From Prevotella sp. CAG:1031 (lineage in GTDB: Bacteria > Bacteroidota > Bacteroidia > Bacteroidales > Muribaculaceae), in assembly GCA_000431215.1 (NCBI GenBank), contig HF985561.1, positions 40,995 through 104,994 of the forward strand: DNA of 64,000 nucleotides, given 5' to 3'. A program made the position numbers and the translations under genes. Within the stretch, counting starts at the first letter, position 1, and the number at the start of each line of letters is the position of its first letter. Positions 48,080 through 57,496 of this stretch are shown here, piece by piece. The notes under the pieces are model-generated. The model had not been told where the DNA came from. It searched no databases and worked only from the letters and a program-made list of their open reading frames with translations.

Positions 48080-49202
48080 CATACTTATCACCGGAGGGGC
48101 CGGATTCATCGGCAACCACGTCGTCCGCCTCTTCGTCAACAAATATCCCGACTATCATATCGTCAACCTCGACAAGCTGACCTATGCAGGGAATCTCGCT
48201 AACCTCAGCGATATCGAAGACCGTCCGAACTACACTTTCGTGCGCGCCGACATCGCCGATCTCGACGCCATGCGCCGCATAATCCGCGAGCACCGGATCG
48301 ACGGCATTATCCACCTCGCCGCCGAAAGCCATGTCGACCGATCGATAAAAGACCCGTTCACCTTCGCCCGCACCAACGTCATGGGCACCCTCGCCCTGCT
48401 TCAGGCGGCCCGCGAATACTGGGAATCGCTGCCCGAGCGCTATGAGGGCAAGCTCTTCTACCACATATCGACCGACGAAGTCTACGGTGCTCTCGAACTA
48501 ACCCACCCCGAAGGTGTGGAGCCCCCCTTCACAACCCTCGCATCGAGCCGCGACGACAAAGCCTACGGCACGGAATTCTTCACCGAGGAAACTAAATACG
48601 ACCCCCACTCCCCCTACTCTGCCTCGAAGGCGTCGAGCGACCACTTCGTGCGCTCCTATCACGACACCTACGGAATGCCGACCCTCGTCACCAACTGCTC
48701 GAACAACTACGGCCCCTATCAGTTTCCCGAGAAACTGATCCCACTGTTCATAAACAATATACGCCACCGTCGCCCGCTGCCCGTATACGGCCGCGGCGAG
48801 AACGTGCGCGACTGGCTCTTCGTCGAAGACCACGCCCGGGCGATTGATCTTATATTCCACAAGGGACGGGCTGCCGAAACCTACAATATCGGCGGCTTCA
48901 ACGAATGGAAAAATATCGACCTTATAAAGGTAATAATCAAAACTGTCGACCGTCTATTGGGAAATCCCGAAGGCCAGTCGCTCGACCTCATAACATACGT
49001 CACCGACCGCCCAGGCCACGATATGCGCTACGCCATCGACAGCCGCAAACTTCAGAGCGAGCTCGGCTGGGAGCCGTCGCTCCAGTTCGAGGAAGGCATC
49101 GAGAAAACCGTGCGCTGGTATCTCGACAACCAGGCCTGGATGGACAACATAACATCCGGCGAATACGAGCGCTATTACGACGATATGTATAGCGGCCGAT
49201 AA
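48069..49202 (+). CDS. rfbB: dTDP-glucose 4,6-dehydratase
   Basis: 377 residues. Rossmann motif ITGGAGFIGNHVV, LAAESHVDRSI, the catalytic region HISTDEVYGAL, Tyr-x3-Lys in YSASKASSDHFVRSY, and NCSNNYGPYQFPEKLIPLF. It converts dTDP-glucose to the 4-keto-6-deoxy form. It completes the set of rhamnose enzymes; the operon order is A-C-D-B. A MATE transporter gene follows after 22 bases. Confidence 0.97.
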   Translation: MKRNILITGGAGFIGNHVVRLFVNKYPDYHIVNLDKLTYAGNLANLSDIEDRPNYTFVRADIADLDAMRRIIREHRIDGIIHLAAESHVDRSIKDPFTFARTNVMGTLALLQAAREYWESLPERYEGKLFYHISTDEVYGALELTHPEGVEPPFTTLASSRDDKAYGTEFFTEETKYDPHSPYSASKASSDHFVRSYHDTYGMPTLVTNCSNNYGPYQFPEKLIPLFINNIRHRRPLPVYGRGENVRDWLFVEDHARAIDLIFHKGRAAETYNIGGFNEWKNIDLIKVIIKTVDRLLGNPEGQSLDLITYVTDRPGHDMRYAIDSRKLQSELGWEPSLQFEEGIEKTVRWYLDNQAWMDNITSGEYERYYDDMYSGR

Positions 49203-49224
49203 CCGTTTTCAGCAACTCAACCGC

Positions 49225-50577
49225 ATGACAAGCCTCGATTCACTGACCAAAGAATCTGTCGGACGTCTTCTGTGGCGCTATTCGCTACCGTCGATAGTCG
49301 GTATGCTCGTCATGTCGCTCTACAACGTCATCGACCGCATCATACTCGGACAGGTTGTCGGAGCCGACGCGCTTTCGGGACTGACGATAACTTTTCCGGT
49401 CATGAACCTCGCCACGGCTATCGGCGTCCTCGTCGGCGTAGGAGCCTGCACACGTGTCAGCATCTTCCTCGGAGCCGGCAACCATCGCGAAGCGTCGCAG
49501 GTGCTCGGCAACGCCCTGGTGCTGACCATCGTCAACGGCATAATCTACATCAGCCTTTTCGCTCTGTTCCTCGATCCGCTGCTGCGGCTTTTCGGCGCAA
49601 GCGACGTCACAATCGTCTATGCCCGCGACTTCATGAGGTGGATTCTTCCGGGGCTGCTACTGATCAACATCGCTTTCGGTTTCAATAATATCATGCGGTC
49701 GTCGGGCTATCCCAACAAGGCGATGGTCACAATGATACTCGGAGCAGTCTGCAACATCTTTCTTGCGTTTCTGTTCGTTTATAAACTGCGCTGGGGCATC
49801 AAAGGCGCCGCAATAGCAACCGACATCTCCATGGCCGTTACGGCAACTTTCGTGATACAGCATTTCATAAGCCGCAAGTCGAGGCTCCACTTCGTCAGGG
49901 GAATCTACCGTCTGAAAAGGGATATTGTCAGGCAGATCGTATCTATCGGCATGGCACCGAGCATTATAAATGTTGCAGCCTGTCTGATAAACATTCTCAT
50001 CAACAAGACCTTGCTGGCCAACGGCGGTGACATAGCGATTGCCACAGCCGGCATCTTCGTGACCTTCACGTCGCTGATAACCTGCGTTGTTCTGGGTGTC
50101 AATATGGGAATGCAGCCTATAATAGGATATAACTACGGCGCCGGAGTCTATTCCCGGGTCAGAAGCACCATGCAGCTCGCGATGGTCTGGGGAACGGCGA
50201 TATGCACTCTCGGATGGATCGGGGGCACCTTTTTCCCGTCTGAAATAGCGTCGCTGTTCACTGTCGACCGTACTCTTATCGAAGTCACTGCCGAAGCGCT
50301 TCCGAAAGCGATGTCGGTATTCTTCGTCGTAGGCATCCAGATTATCGCCACGGGAATGCTTCAGTCGATCGGTCAGGCAGGCAAAGCGATATTCCTCAGT
50401 CTGACACGTCAGGTTCTGTTTCTGATTCCCTTGCTGCTGATTATGCCGCGCTCGCTGGGAACCGACGGCGTATGGTGGTCGTTTCCGCTGAGCGACATTC
50501 TTGCTACGGTAGTGACCGCCACTATATTGGTATTCCAGATGCGCTCACTCACCCGCCGGAGCATGATGACGGCATGA
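49225..50577 (+). CDS. MATE family multidrug/sodium antiporter
   Basis: 450 residues with about 12 hydrophobic segments in two homologous halves. MTSLDSLTKESVGRLLWRYSLPSIVGMLVMSLYNVIDRI begins the first half, with IGVLVGVGACTRVSIFLGAG; the second half begins near residue 235 (IVRQIVSIGMAPSIINVAA). It would export cationic compounds or metabolites using an ion gradient. Its short distance to rfbB suggests co-transcription, but a role linked to rhamnose is not implied. Confidence 0.92.
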   Translation: MTSLDSLTKESVGRLLWRYSLPSIVGMLVMSLYNVIDRIILGQVVGADALSGLTITFPVMNLATAIGVLVGVGACTRVSIFLGAGNHREASQVLGNALVLTIVNGIIYISLFALFLDPLLRLFGASDVTIVYARDFMRWILPGLLLINIAFGFNNIMRSSGYPNKAMVTMILGAVCNIFLAFLFVYKLRWGIKGAAIATDISMAVTATFVIQHFISRKSRLHFVRGIYRLKRDIVRQIVSIGMAPSIINVAACLINILINKTLLANGGDIAIATAGIFVTFTSLITCVVLGVNMGMQPIIGYNYGAGVYSRVRSTMQLAMVWGTAICTLGWIGGTFFPSEIASLFTVDRTLIEVTAEALPKAMSVFFVVGIQIIATGMLQSIGQAGKAIFLSLTRQVLFLIPLLLIMPRSLGTDGVWWSFPLSDILATVVTATILVFQMRSLTRRSMMTA

Positions 50578-50592
50578 TGACGGTGTGCCGTC
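50568..50592. terminator. Small hairpin between convergent genes
   Basis: GACGGCA (50568-50574) pairs with TGCCGTC (50586-50592), spanning the MATE stop codon and ending just before the cca stop. There is no T-run on either side, so its role as a shared terminator is only possible. Confidence 0.35.
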
Positions 50593-52008
50593 TCATTCAA
50601 CCGGTGAGAGGCCAAGCCCTGCGGCAAATTCGAGCATAAACTCGCGCGCGGCATCGTGGTCGTTGGGAATCTTGCCGTCTAATATCGCATCTTTTATAGC
50701 CTGTTTGATCTGCCCCACGACGGGTGTCCCTTTCAGATTGAAAGCCGCCATAATCTCCAGCCCGTCGACGGGAGGCTGAAAGTTTCTTATCGCATCTCGC
50801 TCGTTGAGGTCGGCCATCTTGGCTCTGACAATGGCGAAATTGTCGAGAAAGCGCTTAACCTTCTCGCGGTTGCGTGACGTTATGTCGGCCTCACACAGGG
50901 TCATAAGATCCTCCAGATCATTGCCGGCCTCAAAAATCAGGCGCCTGACGGCCGAGTCGGTGACTCCGTCCTCTACAAGAGCTATCGGCCTCATGTGAAG
51001 CTCGACAAGTTTGGCCACATATTTGAGATGTTCGTTCATAGGCAGACGCAGCCGGCGGAAAATCCGCTCGACCATCTTGGCTCCTATGAAATTATGGTTA
51101 TGGAAAGTCCAGCCTACAGCGTCGTCCCACCGCTTTGTAACAGGCTTGGCTATATCATGAAGCAGAGCCGACCAGCGCAGCCATTCATTCTCGCTGGCGG
51201 CAGCCACGCGGTCGAGCACGATCATCGTATGCTCGAAATTATCTTTATGTCCGCGTCCTTTCACGACCTCAACACCCTTCATGGCGTCGAGCTCAGGCAT
51301 GATGATTTTAAGCAGTCCTGTCGACAGCAGCAACTCCCATCCTATCGACGGCCGGGGAGACCGCATTATTTTCTGAAGCTCAGTGGCGATACGTTCGCGC
51401 GACACAATCTCGAGGCGCTGTGCGTTGCGGGCAATGGCGCCGAATGTTTCGGGACAGATTGTGAAATCGAGCTGAGTCGCAAACCTTATGGCGCGCATCA
51501 TTCTGAGCGGGTCGTCGCTGAAAGTAATATCGGGGTCAAGAGGTGTTCGGATCACACGTCGTTCGAGATCGCCTATACCGTCGAAACGGTCGACAAGCTC
51601 GCCGAAAGAAACCGAGTTGACGCTCAGGGCCATGGCGTTGATAGTGAAGTCGCGACGCGAGATGTCGTCGTCGAGTGTTCCGTCTTCCACTATTGGCTTT
51701 CTGGAATCGCGGTTATAGCTCTCGCGGCGCGCGCCGACAAACTCAAGCTCGTCATCGCCGCTGTGGACCTGAGCGGTTCCGAAATTCTTATAGACGTGAA
51801 CCTGAGCTTTCGGGCCGAGCCGCTGCGCAACCTCGCGTGCAAGCTCTATGCCGCCACCCACGGTCAGGAAGTCGATATCCTTGCTGTGGCGGCCGAGCAA
51901 AAGATCGCGCACATATCCGCCGACGACGTATGCCTCGCGCCCAAGGCTGTCGGCAGCGTTGCCGACGAGATGAAAGATCGGTCTGTCGATTCGTTCAGCG
52001 TAGTTCAT
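50593..52008 (-). CDS. CCA-adding tRNA nucleotidyltransferase / poly(A)-polymerase family with HD domain
   Basis: 471 residues. The class II nucleotidyltransferase head has AYVVGGYVRDLLLGR and the metal-binding Asp pair KDIDF; RRESYNRDSRKP and RRDFTINAMALSV follow. An HD domain is shown by RWSALLHDIAKPVTKRWDD. It adds or repairs the CCA end of tRNAs. The start codon directly follows the stop of the M24 peptidase gene. Confidence 0.93.
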   Translation of the reverse strand: MNYAERIDRPIFHLVGNAADSLGREAYVVGGYVRDLLLGRHSKDIDFLTVGGGIELAREVAQRLGPKAQVHVYKNFGTAQVHSGDDELEFVGARRESYNRDSRKPIVEDGTLDDDISRRDFTINAMALSVNSVSFGELVDRFDGIGDLERRVIRTPLDPDITFSDDPLRMMRAIRFATQLDFTICPETFGAIARNAQRLEIVSRERIATELQKIMRSPRPSIGWELLLSTGLLKIIMPELDAMKGVEVVKGRGHKDNFEHTMIVLDRVAAASENEWLRWSALLHDIAKPVTKRWDDAVGWTFHNHNFIGAKMVERIFRRLRLPMNEHLKYVAKLVELHMRPIALVEDGVTDSAVRRLIFEAGNDLEDLMTLCEADITSRNREKVKRFLDNFAIVRAKMADLNERDAIRNFQPPVDGLEIMAAFNLKGTPVVGQIKQAIKDAILDGKIPNDHDAAREFMLEFAAGLGLSPVE

Positions 52009-53208
52009 TCACACATCAAAATATTGAATCTCTTCGGGAGCCGGAGTCAGATTCTCGGGCTCTCCGTCACGGCTGACGGCATAGGTATTCTCGATGCCGA
52101 CAGCCCCGACATGGGGAATAACGAACTTAGGCTCGAGAGCAATGACATTGCCCTCGGCAAGAATGTCGCGGGAACGCGGCGCTATGACGGGCAACTCATT
52201 GATTTCGATGCCGACACCATGTCCGATAAATCCGGCTTTCTGACGGTGGCCCATGAAATATTCGTGGAGTCCGCGCTCATGAACCATATTGTCGGCCATC
52301 TCATAGATTTCGCGGGCAGTAGCTCCCGGGCGCGCAATGCGGCGGAACTCCGCATGGATGTCGAGCGAGCACTGATGGGCCCGCAGGGCAACCTCGGGAA
52401 TCTCTCCAAGAGCGAAAACGCGGGTCATATCGGTCATATATCCCGTGAAATCGCCCCCCATATCGACCATTACAGTCGTACCCGGACGTATCATCGTGCC
52501 GTTGGCTCCAACCGGCAGACTCGGGTCGGAACCTGCGCCTCCCATTGCAAAATCGTAGGGGGAGGGATTGTCGGCATTCTCGCCGACGAGCACATTGCCC
52601 ATGAAAAACTCCATTGAATCGCCACTGATGCGGAACTGGCCCAGCGATCCTTCGAGGCGCGACACCCGTTCGATCTCTATCTGAAGCTCGATATCTGACA
52701 TCCCCTCGGTAAAGATATGGGGGATTCTCGAATAAACACGCTGGTGGGCCACACCGCTGCGGCGTATCATGTCGATCTGGGCGGCAGTCTTGCGCGAACG
52801 CACCTCGCGCATAACAGCCGAGGCATTGCACAGCTCAGCCTCAGGGAAGATAGCTTTCAGCCGTCGGATTTCGCTGAAAGAGCGCGTATCGAGCTCAAGA
52901 CCGATACGCCGGGGCTGACGCGCGAGCCGTGAGGCAATCTCTTCAGGCTTGCGCACAAATTCGGTCGAGTCACCCTTAAGAACGACGGGGCGTTTTACAA
53001 AGAACACGACGTCGCCCTCGAAAGGCACATAAATCCATCCCGCGAAAACTCGGCCGGTCAGGTCATAGATATTGGAGTTGTCGGCGAGCAGAAGCGCGTC
53101 GGGAGCATCGGAGGCCGATGCCATTACGCTGCGCACGCCGTCGATACGTTTCTGAAACTCGGCATTGTCGAGCAGAAGTGTCGAAAATTCATCTTTAGGT
53201 TCTATCAT
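52009..53208 (-). CDS. M24 family metallopeptidase (Xaa-Pro aminopeptidase-like)
   Basis: 399 residues. A creatinase-like N-terminal domain (1-165) precedes the pita-bread catalytic domain. Metal ligands: two Asp in VDMGGDFTGYMTDMTRVFA, His in GHGVGIEINELP, Glu in ALEPKFVIPHVGAVGIENTY (first and last E). It probably removes residues before proline from peptides in the cytoplasm. It is the penultimate gene of the long minus-strand run from rny. Confidence 0.92.
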   Translation of the reverse strand: MIEPKDEFSTLLLDNAEFQKRIDGVRSVMASASDAPDALLLADNSNIYDLTGRVFAGWIYVPFEGDVVFFVKRPVVLKGDSTEFVRKPEEIASRLARQPRRIGLELDTRSFSEIRRLKAIFPEAELCNASAVMREVRSRKTAAQIDMIRRSGVAHQRVYSRIPHIFTEGMSDIELQIEIERVSRLEGSLGQFRISGDSMEFFMGNVLVGENADNPSPYDFAMGGAGSDPSLPVGANGTMIRPGTTVMVDMGGDFTGYMTDMTRVFALGEIPEVALRAHQCSLDIHAEFRRIARPGATAREIYEMADNMVHERGLHEYFMGHRQKAGFIGHGVGIEINELPVIAPRSRDILAEGNVIALEPKFVIPHVGAVGIENTYAVSRDGEPENLTPAPEEIQYFDV

Positions 53209-53225
53209 CGCTATTCCTGTTTAAT

Positions 53226-53693
53226 TTAACGGCTCCTGAAATACACTCCGACTGCCTCGACACCGCGGAGGGTATCGACACGCATTATATGCCGGACTTT
53301 AACAGGCGCTCCGCTGAGCGGACTGACATCGGTGGCGACAACGGCCTCTGCCTGACGGCTTGCTCCGAATCCCCTGCCATACCAGCGGCCGTGGACATCG
53401 GCCAGAGGAATGTTGACGGTGTCGACAGTCTGACGCCCGTTGTTATTATAACAAATCTCGAGCCAAAGGTTTGAATATGGATAGTCTATATTATGACGCA
53501 ACGAAACTTCGAGATCGCCTCTCGAAAGAGAGTCTTCGCGACCTGTGTCGAAATCCAGAGCATTCCCGTAGGCCCAACCTTCGGGAGGCACTTCGGTATA
53601 ATGGCTGAAATCGCCGGGCGACGTACAGCCCGCGACAGCCGACATGACCATCGCTACAACAGCGGCCGGAATTGAATACCTGACATTAAGCAT
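53226..53693 (-). CDS. gldH: Gliding-motility lipoprotein GldH family
   Basis: 155 residues from MLNVRYSIPAAVVAMVMSAV; a longer open frame upstream overlaps ricT and is not coding. The lipobox AVAGC gives Cys23 as lipidation site. Family motifs: FSHYTEVPPEGWAYGNALDF, the region around HNIDYPYSNLWLEI, and the C-terminal GVEAVGVYFRSR. GldH belongs to the gliding/type IX secretion-associated lipoproteins of Bacteroidota and is kept in non-gliding species. Its start overlaps the ricT stop by 8 bases. Confidence 0.9.
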   Translation of the reverse strand: MLNVRYSIPAAVVAMVMSAVAGCTSPGDFSHYTEVPPEGWAYGNALDFDTGREDSLSRGDLEVSLRHNIDYPYSNLWLEICYNNNGRQTVDTVNIPLADVHGRWYGRGFGASRQAEAVVATDVSPLSGAPVKVRHIMRVDTLRGVEAVGVYFRSR

Positions 53694-55017
53694 TGTCCAA
53701 CGGCTTCTGAGGGGCCTGAGCTTTAGGAGCGTCAGGGCGTCCCCCGCCCTGCGCGTTCTGTCCTTTCTTGCGGCGGCGCGAACGCTGTCCCTGCTTCTCG
53801 TCGCCGCCCTGAGGCTGGTTCTGAGTCTTGGCTTTGGGCTGGCTCTGAGACTTGGAAGTCTGGTCGTCAGGTCTGGCACCCTTGTCAGACGATTTTTTCT
53901 TCTTTTTCTTTTTCTTGCTCTTGTCGAAACGGGTAAGCGATTCCTGAGTGGCAAGATCGAGCACTTTCGGCGTTGCTTTTTTGTCAGACTCGAGCTCAAG
54001 CTTCAGAGGCTTCTCGCCGGCCTTGTTCATCTCAATGACTTCGAAAGCACGCGCGGCATCGATAGTGACGAGGTTGGCCGCCAGATTCTTGTCGGTGCTG
54101 TATGTTATCTCTTTCTTGAAAATATCGGTCTTGAAATGATAATATGTTGAATCGGCGGTTTCGAGGCGTATATCCTTCGGAGGCAATTCCTTGGTGCTCT
54201 CCATGTAGGTGTCGACCTCGAAATTAAGGCAGCACTTCAGTTTCGCACACTGTCCGGCAAGTTTCTGTGGATTGAGCGACAGATCCTGACAGCGCGCGGC
54301 AGCGGTGCCGACGCTGACAAAGTTCGTCATCCAGCTGGCGCAGCAGAGCGGCCTTCCGCACGGGCCGATTCCTCCTATGCGGCCGGCCTCCTGACGTGCT
54401 CCGATCTGCTTCATCTCGATTCTGACCTTGAACGTCTCGGCCAACACCTTGATGAGCTGGCGGAAATCGACACGTTCCTCAGCGATATAATAGAAAATCG
54501 CCTTGTTGCCGTCGCCCTGATATTCGACGTCGCCGATTTTCATGTTGAGATGAAGTTCTTCGGCTATACGGCGCGCGCGGATCATGGTGTCGTGTTCGCG
54601 GGCCTGAGCCTCACGATATTTCTCGAGGTCGACAGGCCGGGCTTTGCGGAACACTCGTTTGATATCGGGTGAGTCGGGCTTGATACGGGCTTTTTTCATC
54701 TGGAGCGCGACAAGCCGTCCGGTCAGTGTGACGCGGCCGATGTCGTGGCCCGGCATCGATTCGACTGCCACCATATCTCCCTGCTCAAGATGCAGATTGA
54801 GACTGTTGCGGTAGTAGCCCTTGCGCGTGTTCTTGAACACGACTTCAACAATGTCCCAGTCGGCAAACCCGCCCGGAATATCAGCAAGCCAGTTCGTGCT
54901 GTAGAGCTTGCCGCGGGGCTCGCCGTGAACCTCTGACTGAGGGGTTGCGGGCTGAGGTGTCGCGGCAGCCTCGTCTGCTACAGACTGCTGCTGTTTTTTA
55001 TCTTCTTTAGCTGACAT
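53686..55017 (-). CDS. RicT/PSP1-domain protein (YaaT-like)
   Basis: 443 residues. The PSP1 core (about residues 60-290) carries the Cys-rich signature GPCGRPLCCASWMTNF and QCAKLKCCLNFEVDTY, thought to hold an Fe-S cluster in Bacillus RicT. Both ends are low-complexity: a Gln/Ala-rich start and a Lys-rich tail with nine consecutive Lys in KSKKKKKKKKKSS, then Gln/Lys repeats. In Bacillus the protein assists RNase Y in mRNA maturation, and here the gene lies 15 bases after rny, which supports the same partnership. Confidence 0.92.
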   Translation of the reverse strand: MSAKEDKKQQQSVADEAAATPQPATPQSEVHGEPRGKLYSTNWLADIPGGFADWDIVEVVFKNTRKGYYRNSLNLHLEQGDMVAVESMPGHDIGRVTLTGRLVALQMKKARIKPDSPDIKRVFRKARPVDLEKYREAQAREHDTMIRARRIAEELHLNMKIGDVEYQGDGNKAIFYYIAEERVDFRQLIKVLAETFKVRIEMKQIGARQEAGRIGGIGPCGRPLCCASWMTNFVSVGTAAARCQDLSLNPQKLAGQCAKLKCCLNFEVDTYMESTKELPPKDIRLETADSTYYHFKTDIFKKEITYSTDKNLAANLVTIDAARAFEVIEMNKAGEKPLKLELESDKKATPKVLDLATQESLTRFDKSKKKKKKKKSSDKGARPDDQTSKSQSQPKAKTQNQPQGGDEKQGQRSRRRKKGQNAQGGGRPDAPKAQAPQKPLDNA

Positions 55018-55032
55018 TGCTTTTTGCCGCTT

Positions 55033-56574
55033 TTATTTGGCGAAGCTGACAGCTCGGGTCTCGCGGATAACGGTGATCTTCACCTGACCCGGATAGGTCA
55101 TCTCGTCCTGAATTCGTTTGGCTATTTCAGCCGACAGTTTCTCTGTCTCGGTATCGTCGATCTTATCGGCTCCGACAATGACGCGCAACTCGCGGCCGGC
55201 CTGAATAGCGTAGGTCTTGAGCACTCCGGGATAGCTCAGAGCAAGCTGTTCGAGATCGTTCAGACGCTTGATATAGGCTTCAACAATCTCTCGGCGGGCG
55301 CCCGGACGGGCGCCTGAGATGGCATCACATACCTGAACAATGGGAGCCAGCAGCGATGTAGGTTCTATCTCGTCGTGGTGGGCGCCGATAGCATTGCAGA
55401 TTTCAGGCTTCTCCTTATATTTTTCGGCAAGCTTCATGCCAAGGAGTGCGTGGGGCAGTTCGGGCTCTTCGTCGGGTACTTTGCCTATATCATGCAACAG
55501 TCCGGCGCGACGCGCTTTCTTCGGGTTCAGGCCGAGTTCCGAGGCCATGATCGCACAGAGATTAGCCGTTTCACGCGAATGCTGGAGAAGGTTCTGCCCG
55601 TAACTCGAACGATATTTCATCTTTCCGACCATGCGGATGAGATCGGGATGGAGTCCGTGTATGCCGAGATCTATGGTAGTGCGTTTGCCGGTCTCGATAA
55701 TTTCTTCTTCGACCTGACGGCGAACTTTGTTGACGACCTCCTCGATACGGGCAGGATGAATGCGGCCGTCGACAACGAGCTGATGAAGCGCGAGGCGGGC
55801 GATTTCGCGGCGCACGGGGTCGAATCCGCTGAGAACGATAGCCTCAGGAGTGTCGTCGACAATGATTTCGATTCCGGTAGCGGCTTCGAGGGCACGTATG
55901 TTTCGGCCTTCACGCCCGATTATGCGGCCTTTGATTTCGTCGCTGTCGATATGGAATACCGTTACCGAATTTTCGATAGCTGTTTCAGTCGCCACTCGCT
56001 GGATTGTCTGAACCACAATGCGTTTGGCTTCTTTATTTGCAGTCAGCTTAGCCTCGTCCATAATATCGTTTATATATCCGGCAGCGGCAGTCTTGGCTTC
56101 GTCGCGCAGCGATTCGATAAGGCGTTCTTTGGCTGCGTCCGCTGTCAGACCTGAAATCTGCTCGAGATTTTCCTGGGCCACATGAATAAGTTTGTCGAGC
56201 TCGGCGCGGTTGTTTTCGAGCGTAACGCGCTGCGCCTCGAGCTGTTGGCGCGTCTGGTCGTTTTCGTTTCTGGCGCGCTGGGTTTCGCTCTGGAGCTGAT
56301 TGAGCTGGTTCTGGCGCTGTTTGATGCGGCCTTCCTCGGCCTGAACACGCTGAAGCCGCTGCTGGGCCTGACGTTCGGCTTCTCCTTTGATACGAAGTTC
56401 TTCTTCGCGTGCCTCAAGGAGTTTTTTCTCTTTTATGACTTCGGCATCGCGCTCGGCTTCCGCAAGAATTGTGTTGGCTCGTGAACGGGCCATCTTCCGC
56501 TGGATAGCCATTGTGGCGACAACGCTCACGCCGGCTGCAACGAGAATGGCGCATACGAGAATTACTATTTCCAT
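55033..56574 (-). CDS. rny: Ribonuclease Y
   Basis: 513 residues. An N-terminal membrane anchor ([20 protein letters not shown]) is followed by a long coiled coil (residues 30-190), a KH RNA-binding domain ([17 protein letters not shown]), and an HD domain with [17 protein letters not shown] and [16 protein letters not shown]. The protein is complete. It is a membrane-bound endoribonuclease starting mRNA decay. It heads the unit rny-ricT-gldH. The preceding spacer holds a structured RNA candidate. Confidence 0.97.
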   Translation of the reverse strand: MEIVILVCAILVAAGVSVVATMAIQRKMARSRANTILAEAERDAEVIKEKKLLEAREEELRIKGEAERQAQQRLQRVQAEEGRIKQRQNQLNQLQSETQRARNENDQTRQQLEAQRVTLENNRAELDKLIHVAQENLEQISGLTADAAKERLIESLRDEAKTAAAGYINDIMDEAKLTANKEAKRIVVQTIQRVATETAIENSVTVFHIDSDEIKGRIIGREGRNIRALEAATGIEIIVDDTPEAIVLSGFDPVRREIARLALHQLVVDGRIHPARIEEVVNKVRRQVEEEIIETGKRTTIDLGIHGLHPDLIRMVGKMKYRSSYGQNLLQHSRETANLCAIMASELGLNPKKARRAGLLHDIGKVPDEEPELPHALLGMKLAEKYKEKPEICNAIGAHHDEIEPTSLLAPIVQVCDAISGARPGARREIVEAYIKRLNDLEQLALSYPGVLKTYAIQAGRELRVIVGADKIDDTETEKLSAEIAKRIQDEMTYPGQVKITVIRETRAVSFAK

Positions 56575-56621
56575 ATTGGTATTAACAGATAGATTTATTG
56601 GTTGTTACATTAATTGTCAAT

Positions 56622-56736
56622 AAATAAAAAAGCCGGTGCGGAGAGCCTGACAAAACAGCCTGCGGCCCGTTATGAAGAGCCAAAGGCGGCGTTGCGGCCT
56701 CTGCATCGTGCGGAAAATTCTCTTAGACACCGCCGG
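56622..56736 (-). ncRNA. Structured RNA candidate between zapA and rny (6S-like?)
   Basis: The spacer folds on the minus strand into one long rod. A closing stem near 56728-56736 with 56632-56640 (CGGTG/CACCG, then GAGA/TCTC) surrounds an unpaired middle and an apical stem, ATG-C-AGAGGCC (56696-56706) with GGCTCT-T-CAT (56672-56681). Six T residues follow the closing stem (56626-56631). A rod with a central bubble plus a position next to zapA recalls 6S RNA (ssrS), which sits next to zapA in Proteobacteria. There is no promoter of its own, so it would be processed from the zapA transcript, or the structure is only a zapA terminator. Confidence 0.35.
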
Positions 56737-57078
56737 TCACTCCTGACCTTGCGGCCGATGAACTTCGGTCCCGAAAGACTGATGCTCATCGAGTCTGAGC
56801 ACAATTTCATCGAGTCGGCGCCCGCTCTCGGCGAGAACCTCTTCGACCTCTTTCATCTCCCGCAGTTGCCCGTAATAATAGCGGGCGAACTGAAAGGCTA
56901 CCATGGCAAGCACTTCATCAGGCTCTTTATCAGGAAATTCCTGACACCATGACCGCCAGAGACGGTTGATATTATACTCGGCCTCTCTCATAAGCTCTTC
57001 CTCACCGGGCGTGACGTCTGACAAGGAGATTGGCTTGTGGTCGGCCAGTTTTATAGTTATGTTCAGTTTATCTTTCAC
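56737..57078 (-). CDS. zapA: Cell division protein ZapA
   Basis: 113 residues. MKDKLNITIKLADHKPISLSDVTPGEEELMREAEYNINRL and the following coiled coil match the ZapA family, which binds and bundles FtsZ filaments. The overall length is normal for Bacteroidota. It lies 22 bases after the small coiled-coil gene, as is usual in this group. Confidence 0.9.
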   Translation of the reverse strand: MKDKLNITIKLADHKPISLSDVTPGEEELMREAEYNINRLWRSWCQEFPDKEPDEVLAMVAFQFARYYYGQLREMKEVEEVLAESGRRLDEIVLRLDEHQSFGTEVHRPQGQE

Positions 57079-57100
57079 GGCATCGTTGTTTTGAATGGGG

Positions 57101-57394
57101 TCAGACAGTCAAATCGCTGATGCACTTGTCGATCTCCCGCAACAATTCGGAGAGGAACCTGCGCGTCTGGTGGATGTCGCCGCCTGTGGGAGCAATGACA
57201 GCGCTCGACCTTAGCATTCCGATCTCGTTTTCGAGTTCTGCCCTGCGGGCTTCGCTCTCGGCGAGACGGCCTTCCAGCTCAGCTACCGACGAAAGGGCTT
57301 GGCGATGGGCCTGAGCAAGTTTGTTATACCGCTCGACCAGGACTGTCGCCTTGGCCCGGATCGAATCGAGTTGTTGCTGAAGTGTTCCGGCCAT
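57101..57394 (-). CDS. Small coiled-coil protein, ZapB-like position and shape
   Basis: 97 residues from MAGTLQQQLDSIRAKA; an ATG 12 bases earlier is possible. Residues 5-66 form a continuous coiled coil; the tail IHQTRRFLSELLREIDKCISDLTV is amphipathic. Genes of this type stand before zapA in Bacteroidales, so a role in Z-ring assembly is inferred from position and shape rather than from a motif. Confidence 0.6.
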   Translation of the reverse strand: MAGTLQQQLDSIRAKATVLVERYNKLAQAHRQALSSVAELEGRLAESEARRAELENEIGMLRSSAVIAPTGGDIHQTRRFLSELLREIDKCISDLTV

Positions 57395-57413
57395 GGTTCT
57401 TTCCAAATTTTCA

Positions 57414-57421
57414 CAAAAGTA
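57414..57421 (-). promoter_or_regulatory. TAnnTTTG -7 element of the zapBA-rny run
   Basis: TACTTTTG on the minus strand, about 20 bases before the coiled-coil gene. The -33 region is weak. Confidence 0.5.
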
Positions 57422-57496
57422 GTTATTTTTTTCGAAAGAACAGCCTTGCGTGCCGAAAAAAACCGTCGGTCAGACCGATTTTCGGTATACCGGTCA

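Noticed and set aside
53694..53999. N-terminal extension of GldH rich in Arg and Lys
   Set aside because: It overlaps the ricT coding sequence in another frame and has no signal sequence; the lipoprotein start at 53693 is clear.
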